A DNA stretch of 36,049 nt from a virus. The notes under the pieces are model-generated. The model was not told where the DNA came from. It saw only the letters and a list, made by a program, of their open reading frames with translations, and searched no databases. The DNA is taken from IMG/VR virus record IMGVR_UViG_3300022752_005685, positions 1-36,049 of that record; one strand, written 5' to 3'. The position numbers were made by a program, and so were the translations under genes. Within the stretch, counting starts at the first letter, position 1, and each line of letters opens with the position of its first letter. Shown in pieces: positions 31,271 through 36,049 of the stretch.

Positions 31271-31966
31271 ATGGCGGACGGAGCCGCTGAAGTTTGTATC
31301 TGCATATTGTTCTACGGCGCAGAAGAACAACACTTCAAACTCGCCCAACGAGTTTTGAACGAGCCTATGCGTTGCCTAGCCAAGCGGAATATTGAATTCC
31401 GTTTTGGCTGCAACGCTGTGGGCGCAGCCACGACAGACTTTCTCCTCTGCCAGATAGCCGAGCACTTTCAGAATGCGACGCTGTTCCACAGCCCTGAAAA
31501 CATTTTGAAGTACCCCATGATGCGGCGCATGTTTCACGAGTCGCCGATCCGTCCCCCGATCACGATGTGGTTTGATCACGATTCGTATCTCAAGCCCGGC
31601 ATCGACGTCGATGATTGGCTGCGCCGCGTCGTCAAACACTTCGATGGCTGCGATATGGTCGGCTCTGTCCAGAAGTCAAAGTTGACAGATGATCAGGTTG
31701 AGTGGGCGAAGCCGCAATGGTGGTTTACCGATAGCGACAAAACGTACATGTCGTATGCGATCGGCGGCTGGTGGGCGGTTAAAACAGACTTATTGCGCCG
31801 GTATGACTGGCCGGCTGAGGATTTCCAGCAAAAGGGCGGCGATGTTGTTTTGGGCGCGCTGCTCAAACACCAAGAACGTTGCCTGTGCCATTTCCGCGAA
31901 GGAGTTCACGTCAACGCCAACGAAGCAGGAGTCGAGGCCGCCGCGGCGAGGACTATTGAATCATGA
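31271..31966 (+). CDS. GT-A type glycosyltransferase (family 2-like)
   Basis: A single GT-A domain of 231 residues. The N-terminal beta strand (EVCICILFYGAEEQHFKLAQ) leads to the nucleotide-sugar site, and the metal-binding DxD equivalent is Asp102-His-Asp104 in TMWFDHDSYLKPG. Later, AIGGWWAVKTDLLRRYDWP and QQKGGDVVLGALLKHQ match the acceptor-side part of phage GT-2-like proteins. It transfers a sugar from an activated donor. In phages the acceptor may be a modified DNA base, a protein or a host surface polymer; none is identified here. Its stop overlaps the next start as ATGA. Confidence 0.8.
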   Translation: MADGAAEVCICILFYGAEEQHFKLAQRVLNEPMRCLAKRNIEFRFGCNAVGAATTDFLLCQIAEHFQNATLFHSPENILKYPMMRRMFHESPIRPPITMWFDHDSYLKPGIDVDDWLRRVVKHFDGCDMVGSVQKSKLTDDQVEWAKPQWWFTDSDKTYMSYAIGGWWAVKTDLLRRYDWPAEDFQQKGGDVVLGALLKHQERCLCHFREGVHVNANEAGVEAAAARTIES

Positions 31967-32370
31967 ATACTGTCGTATCTCGTTTAGATATCAAAACAAC
32001 GCGCGACCGCTGGCCAAAAGAGATTCCATTTGCGCCAGCGCTTGTCGTGGCCAAAACTCCCGGCCGGCCAGAAGACTGGTTTGTTGTGGACGGTTTTGTT
32101 TCTGCTAGCAATCCGCCTAGTTTTGCGTCTACCGCCAGCGACCAGTATTTACGCATCCCGCTTTTTGAGTACACGCTGAGCCCGAAAGCAGATATTGCAT
32201 TTGCAGCCACGGTGCAGATCGGGCTGGCGTGCGCTGGTTACATCCACAAGCCGATCAAGGCTATGCACGTAGTAACCGGCGAACCTGTTGACCTTCTTTA
32301 CGATGACGGTATAAATACCCCTATAGGCATTCGTTACTGGCTTGGCTTTGCTTTTGCCACGGAGAAATAA
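31963..32370 (+). CDS. Hypothetical protein (135 aa)
   Basis: It starts by ATGA overlap with the glycosyltransferase, so the two are co-translated. The sequence is beta-rich with Pro/Gly turns (IPFAPALVVAKTPGRPEDWF; VDGFVSASNPPSF; IKAMHVVTGEPVDLLYDDG). There are no catalytic motifs or membrane helices. The tight link to the glycosyltransferase makes a partner or acceptor role possible but unproven. The family is not recognised. Confidence 0.55.
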   Translation: MNTVVSRLDIKTTRDRWPKEIPFAPALVVAKTPGRPEDWFVVDGFVSASNPPSFASTASDQYLRIPLFEYTLSPKADIAFAATVQIGLACAGYIHKPIKAMHVVTGEPVDLLYDDGINTPIGIRYWLGFAFATEK

Positions 32371-32371
32371 C

Positions 32372-33007
32372 ATGACCAACAAAACCACGATCGTTGACGC
32401 TGTATCTACGCCCGTTACTTCCGCGCCGTCTCTATCCGCCGGCGACTCGTCCGTCAAGATTAATACGACGCAGGTGGAAAAAGTGCTTCAGGAAATGGCG
32501 ATGAAGGCAATCTCTTCAGCGCAGCAACAGCAGGGCGCGACCCAAGAGACGGTCGAGCGTGTGAACCCGTCTGTTTTCTTGAAGGACATGACCACCGAAA
32601 TCGAGCGGCTGTATCAGCGCTTCGACACGCTCAAAGTGCTCGCCGCTGAAATCAATGGCATGTCGACGAACGAGCAATTTCCGCCGCAAGTCATTTTCAA
32701 AGGCTTGACGCTAGATTTCGCTATCAGCAAAAACGGCGAAGTGAAAGACCACAGCGTCAAAATGCAGGCGATAAGCGGTATTGGCGATGTTGCAAACCTG
32801 ATGTCGAATGAGTTCGGCTTTATTATCGCGTCGCTGCGGGAACTGTCGAAACAAGTCGCTGATCTTGCGCAAAAGACAAACGATCGTTGCACCGAAGCGT
32901 TCAAGGAGTGGGAGGCTAGCAACAAGAACAAGCAAGTCGTCCCGGCTGACGACTCTACTGTTGCGTTAAATTCAGCCGCAGAAGAAACACCGTCGCATGT
33001 CGGTTAA
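32372..33007 (+). CDS. Hypothetical protein, helical (211 aa)
   Basis: ATG 32372 with GGAGAA directly upstream is chosen over an in-frame ATG at 32342 that overlaps the previous gene. The N-terminus is Ser/Thr/Val-rich and probably disordered. The middle has long helices (KVLQEMAMKAISSAQQQQG; FLKDMTTEIERLYQRFDTLK; IASLRELSKQVADLAQKTND), consistent with an oligomeric coiled protein. A short beta segment (VIFKGLTLDFAISKNGEV) lies between them. It overlaps the next gene by 11 bases. The family is unknown. Confidence 0.6.
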   Translation: MTNKTTIVDAVSTPVTSAPSLSAGDSSVKINTTQVEKVLQEMAMKAISSAQQQQGATQETVERVNPSVFLKDMTTEIERLYQRFDTLKVLAAEINGMSTNEQFPPQVIFKGLTLDFAISKNGEVKDHSVKMQAISGIGDVANLMSNEFGFIIASLRELSKQVADLAQKTNDRCTEAFKEWEASNKNKQVVPADDSTVALNSAAEETPSHVG

Positions 33008-33848
33008 GAAGTTCAGTCGAAAACAGATTCTTGCGCGTCGGACGCAGTTCTATCGTGTTCTGCGCAACTATGTAGATCAGACCATTTCCGGCGACGTCAT
33101 TTACGAGATTACTGAAAACCTCCACGCGGCCATGCCGCCGACGGTTTTTCGTAACGCTATTTTTGAGACCATACGGCTGCTGGCTGGTACGCAACTAACC
33201 AACAAGATGGCCGCGAAACTGGCGTGGCGTCTTGCCGGCAATATTGACCGCCTGTCTGAAAACGAGCCGGTTCTTCCTTGGACGCGGCAAACCGCGGACG
33301 AGGTTGTTCCGGTCTGTGTCGAAGCCGTAGTGCCGATGAAGCGAAAGGACACGCACGGCTATCTTTTCCATTGCCGCGCACTGGCCGGTACGCCGTGCGC
33401 CGAGTCGTTTACGCAATTTTTCTCCGCAAACAGTTGTCGCGCTATTTCTCGTGTCATCGGCTTCTCGACAAATTCGTGGGGGCCATACCAGTACGGCGGT
33501 ATTGGTATGCACTTTGTAAACCTCATGTTCTTCGCGCACATAGAAGCGGCCAGATCGCGCGACAAACCTGTGTTTCATCGCGTGAGCGTCACCAGCAGCA
33601 TGCTTAAAGCGAATAAAGAACTGCTCGAAGTTCGCTGCCGCGTAAAGCCTTGCCCGCCGCCAAACAGTTTTCAGCACTCTTGCGTAAATTGTCCTATCGG
33701 CTACAACGAGTGCCCGTTCGCGACGCACGCCAAGACATATGTCGAGCAGCACTGTCGGCAGTGTGATTCCGATTCGTTTTTTGATCCGGACAACCCGTCT
33801 ACGATGTGCGTAAACTGTTACCGCTCTAACCGCCATATCGCGCACTAA
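32997..33848 (+). CDS. Protein with C-terminal cysteine-rich zinc module (283 aa)
   Basis: The N-terminal 220 residues are mixed and basic (KKFSRKQILARRTQFYRVLR), including a Tyr/Gly segment (SWGPYQYGGIGMHFVNLMFF). The C-terminus holds several Cys/His groups: CVNCPIGYNECPFATH, HCRQCDSDSFFDPDNP and MCVNCYRS, which could bind two zinc ions. Such ends usually contact nucleic acid or proteins. No enzyme motif is visible. It overlaps the upstream gene by 11 bases, which suggests coupling. The family is unknown. Confidence 0.6.
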   Translation: MSVKKFSRKQILARRTQFYRVLRNYVDQTISGDVIYEITENLHAAMPPTVFRNAIFETIRLLAGTQLTNKMAAKLAWRLAGNIDRLSENEPVLPWTRQTADEVVPVCVEAVVPMKRKDTHGYLFHCRALAGTPCAESFTQFFSANSCRAISRVIGFSTNSWGPYQYGGIGMHFVNLMFFAHIEAARSRDKPVFHRVSVTSSMLKANKELLEVRCRVKPCPPPNSFQHSCVNCPIGYNECPFATHAKTYVEQHCRQCDSDSFFDPDNPSTMCVNCYRSNRHIAH

Positions 33849-33873
33849 CGATTAATGTTCACGGAGGAACAGC

Positions 33874-34527
33874 ATGGCAGATATCGGATTCCGTAAAAAG
33901 GGCGACACAGGCCCGATGTACAACCCGGAAAGAGATTATGCGTACATCACGCCAACGCTCATGCGGTCGGCAATCGAAAAACTCGAAACGGACAATTCGC
34001 TGGCTGTAACCAAATGGCGCGAACAGGAAAAGATTACCGCAGAGGAGTTGAACGCTGCGGTAGCCGCGCTGGCAAACGCGCAGCGTGACTTCGTAAATGC
34101 CGCCGACCCTGTTGCGAGTTTTGAGCAGGCGTTGATGCGGCATAATTTTTACGACTGCCGTCACGCCGTACGGCAGTACATCTTCGCGACGATCGGCGAG
34201 GTTTTTTGCGCCGCGTGGTTTAAAGCCGTCCGCGAGGTTTCAATCGTGGGCGAAGAATCGCCGGCGCAAAACGACATGGCGCGGTTTTGCGCCACTGTTC
34301 GTGAGTTCGTCAATAAAAACCGAGGCGTTACGCACGACGCCAACTTTGTGGCAGAACACTTGCGTATGCAGCAGGATGTTTTGCGTGCGCGCGAACAGGT
34401 ACTCGTTGCAGAACTTCGGGCGCGTGTCGTAGAGTTAGAGAAGTGCAACGGCCAATTAAAAGCATGTGCCGACAAGAAGCCTTCTATTTTTACGCGCGTA
34501 CTTAACGCGATTAGAAAGAAACGATAA
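33874..34527 (+). CDS. Hypothetical helical protein (217 aa)
   Basis: Strong GGAGGAA before ATG 33874. The sequence is predominantly helical (ITAEELNAAVAALANAQRDF; ARFCATVREFVNKNRGV; LRAREQVLVAELRARVVELE), with a C-terminal coiled coil and a basic end (IFTRVLNAIRKKR). There is no obvious membrane helix or catalytic motif. Its stop overlaps the start of the RuvC-like gene (TAATG), so co-translation is likely. It may be a scaffold or DNA-binding partner; this is unproven. Confidence 0.6.
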   Translation: MADIGFRKKGDTGPMYNPERDYAYITPTLMRSAIEKLETDNSLAVTKWREQEKITAEELNAAVAALANAQRDFVNAADPVASFEQALMRHNFYDCRHAVRQYIFATIGEVFCAAWFKAVREVSIVGEESPAQNDMARFCATVREFVNKNRGVTHDANFVAEHLRMQQDVLRAREQVLVAELRARVVELEKCNGQLKACADKKPSIFTRVLNAIRKKR

Positions 34528-35165
34528 TGCCGAAATACAGGATGTATAAAGACCCGGAATCGTTTATGGCAAAGTTGGCGCCACGGCCGGCCGACGCTAC
34601 CCGATTTCTTGGTCTTGATCTTGGCAGCAATTGCGGCGTTGCCATATACGACTATTTGCCCGGTAAAAAACTGTTGCAGGAGCGGCTGCAACTGTTTCAG
34701 TGGGATTTGTCGCCGCAGGGGTTGGAATCGGGCGCCGCCAGATTTGTCCGTTTACGTGCGTTCTTGAACGTCACGCAGCCCGAAGTCATTGGTTACGAAG
34801 ACGTAAAGTATTCTCCGCCCCGCGAGTTTTTCGTCAACAAGAAGTTTGGTATCCCAGCCGTCCTGTCACGAGTTGCCACGGCGTCAGAGGTTCTCGGCGG
34901 CATGAAGGTCACCGTGGCGACGTGGGCAGAAGAAAACAATCTCGTATCGAACGGCTACGCGATTTCTACGATTAAAAAATATGCAACCGGCAACGGTAAA
35001 GCCAGTAAAGAAGAGATGATTATCGCGGCAAACAAATCGCTTGGCGCTGCGTTTGACTCGTCTAAATACAAATCGACGGGTATCGACAACGTTGTAGACG
35101 CCGCGTTTGTGCTGCTATTGTTAATCCAGAAAGTGCACGCCGGGATGCCGCAGCCGAAAAAGTGA
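34527..35165 (+). CDS. RuvC-like Holliday-junction resolvase
   Basis: An RNase H-fold nuclease: FLGLDLGSNCGVAIYD with Asp31 as the first catalytic acid, VIGYEDVKY with Glu91, and GIDNVVDAAFVLLLL with Asp187 and Asp191. The GNGKASKEEMI segment matches the 'GxGxAxKxxV' loop of RuvC. Known members cut four-way junctions with two metal ions. Late phages use such enzymes to clear branches before packaging. It fits with the RecA-like, SF2-helicase and SbcCD proteins. It starts on the stop of the preceding gene (TAATG). Length (212 aa) is close to RuvC. Confidence 0.85.
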   Translation: MPKYRMYKDPESFMAKLAPRPADATRFLGLDLGSNCGVAIYDYLPGKKLLQERLQLFQWDLSPQGLESGAARFVRLRAFLNVTQPEVIGYEDVKYSPPREFFVNKKFGIPAVLSRVATASEVLGGMKVTVATWAEENNLVSNGYAISTIKKYATGNGKASKEEMIIAANKSLGAAFDSSKYKSTGIDNVVDAAFVLLLLIQKVHAGMPQPKK

Positions 35166-35168
35166 CGT

Positions 35169-35813
35169 ATGAGCAATCTCGTTCCGTTTACCAAAGTCGA
35201 AGTTATTACAGACGCAGACGAGATTGCTACGCGTTCGTGCGCTGAAACACTGCGCGGCCTTAACAAGCAAATAGCGCTTTTTACTCCTGCGTTGATGATT
35301 ACGTCAGGCGGATTTGACCGCGACCCTGTGTTGGAGTTCGATGCGCGATTCCCGGCCGAGTCTGCTGATTTGCGCCCGTTCTGTATCGACCTGAAGGCTG
35401 ATACGAACGAGATATTTTTCTCCGGTTTGGGTCTACATCGTTTGCCGGAAAAACAACGGCCTGTCAACTGGGACAAACGTATTTACGGCATTGCGCAGCA
35501 GCGAGAGGAAGAGTGTTTCGCGTTTTTGTCCGGCATAGCGTTTTCAGATTCGAAGCGGAATTATTTCGCCAGCACGTTTGCCTACGACATCACCATCCCC
35601 GACCCTACGTCTCGTTTTAACGAAATATTGCCGGTGAAGGTGTTTGGTGTGATCTCCAACCAATTTATTGCACTGCTAGAAAAAAAACTTTCTGGCCCGC
35701 CGGCAGTGCGACACGTGCCTGTACCAAACGAGCGCGCGGCGCTAAACTTCTTACAGCAAAACGGCATTCTCAGTTCGTTTGATGGAAACGACCCCTTAAT
35801 TGTGTGCGAGTAA
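35169..35813 (+). CDS. Hypothetical protein (214 aa)
   Basis: It starts three bases after the resolvase stop. The sequence has alternating strands and helices (NLVPFTKVEVITDADEIATR; KQIALFTPALMITSGGFDRD; EEECFAFLSGIAFSDSKRNY), ending ILSSFDGNDPLIVCE. There is no Walker, zinc or membrane motif. No family is recognised. Close spacing to the resolvase suggests the same transcript. Confidence 0.6.
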   Translation: MSNLVPFTKVEVITDADEIATRSCAETLRGLNKQIALFTPALMITSGGFDRDPVLEFDARFPAESADLRPFCIDLKADTNEIFFSGLGLHRLPEKQRPVNWDKRIYGIAQQREEECFAFLSGIAFSDSKRNYFASTFAYDITIPDPTSRFNEILPVKVFGVISNQFIALLEKKLSGPPAVRHVPVPNERAALNFLQQNGILSSFDGNDPLIVCE

Positions 35814-35814
35814 T

Positions 35815-36049
35815 ATGTCCGAAGAACGTCAGCAAGATTTTTTTCATGTCGTCATTTTGAGCGCTGACGGCACGTTCGCCGCGGAGCAATTTCAAACCGC
35901 GGAAGCGCTGGCGGCCCGGCTTAAAGAACTTGTAAACCGAGACGTATCCGTTGCTTGTTACCGCGGGCAGCGTTTGAATATTTCAAAGCCGCCAGCACGA
36001 TACCTGATGACACCAGACGGCAACGTCCCGCTGTTCGACGAGCCGTCGG
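35815..36049 (+). CDS. Hypothetical protein, 3' truncated by the window edge
   Basis: The ATG at 35815 follows the previous stop (35811-35813) by one base. The open frame runs to the window end: SEERQQDFFHVVILSADGTF, AAEQFQTAEALAARLKELVN, then RDVSVACYRGQRLNISKPPA, ending TPDGNVPLFDEPS. The order strand-helix-strand suggests a small alpha/beta protein. The 78 visible residues show no known motif. The frame has no stop, so the gene continues beyond the window. Confidence 0.6.
   Translation, partial: MSEERQQDFFHVVILSADGTFAAEQFQTAEALAARLKELVNRDVSVACYRGQRLNISKPPARYLMTPDGNVPLFDEPS

Noticed and set aside
1-36049. Integrated prophage or plasmid origin of the window
   Set aside because: No integrase, attachment site, partition or mobilisation gene is visible; the gene set and density fit a lytic phage replication region, although the rest of the genome is unseen.

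Overview
This window looks like the replication and recombination half of a large tailed double-stranded DNA phage (Caudoviricetes), probably virulent. Almost every base is coding. Every credible gene lies on the + strand, with start and stop codons often overlapping (ATGA, TGATG, TAATG). Typical phage replication genes are interspersed with many small proteins of unknown function. I see no structural, packaging, lysis or integrase genes and no bacterial housekeeping genes. Shine-Dalgarno sites (GGAGG, AGGAG) and sigma70-like promoter boxes fit a bacterial, probably Gram-negative host. The host cannot be named from the sequence.

Layout. (1) Positions 1-6631 hold small unknown proteins, a single-pass membrane peptide, a SEC-C zinc protein, a zinc-cluster protein faintly like rolling-circle Rep proteins, an XRE-type helix-turn-helix protein with an unexpected deoxyhypusine-synthase-like C-terminus, and a DnaQ-like exonuclease. 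(2) Positions 6632-7384 are the only long non-coding stretch. They hold a tRNA-Gln(UUG), then six G-rich tandem modules with a period near 94 nt, built of GG-NNN pentamers and each ending in a T-rich block. (3) Positions 7385-10340 hold an HNH nuclease and small accessory proteins, with a terminator-like hairpin and a good promoter among them. (4) Positions 10352-24732 are the core: Mre11/SbcD and Rad50/SbcC homologues, an SF2 helicase, a DnaB-like helicase, a TOPRIM primase, a UDG-like/3'-5' exonuclease/family A DNA polymerase fusion, and an uncharacterised protein with its own promoter and a strong hairpin behind it. (5) Positions 24811-36049 hold a RecA/UvsX-like recombinase, a likely PD-(D/E)XK-fold protein, a MazG-like pyrophosphohydrolase, a GT-A glycosyltransferase, a RuvC-like resolvase and many unknowns.

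Together, primase, helicase and polymerase can run a fork. The RecA-like protein, the SF2 helicase, the SbcCD pair and the RuvC-like enzyme form a recombination-dependent replication and junction-resolution set, as in T4-like strategies. MazG-like and glycosyltransferase proteins may alter the nucleotide pool or modify a polymer. The most unusual items are the GG-pentamer array (possibly an origin or structured RNA/DNA element) and the HTH/DHS-like fusion; their functions are inferred, not shown.
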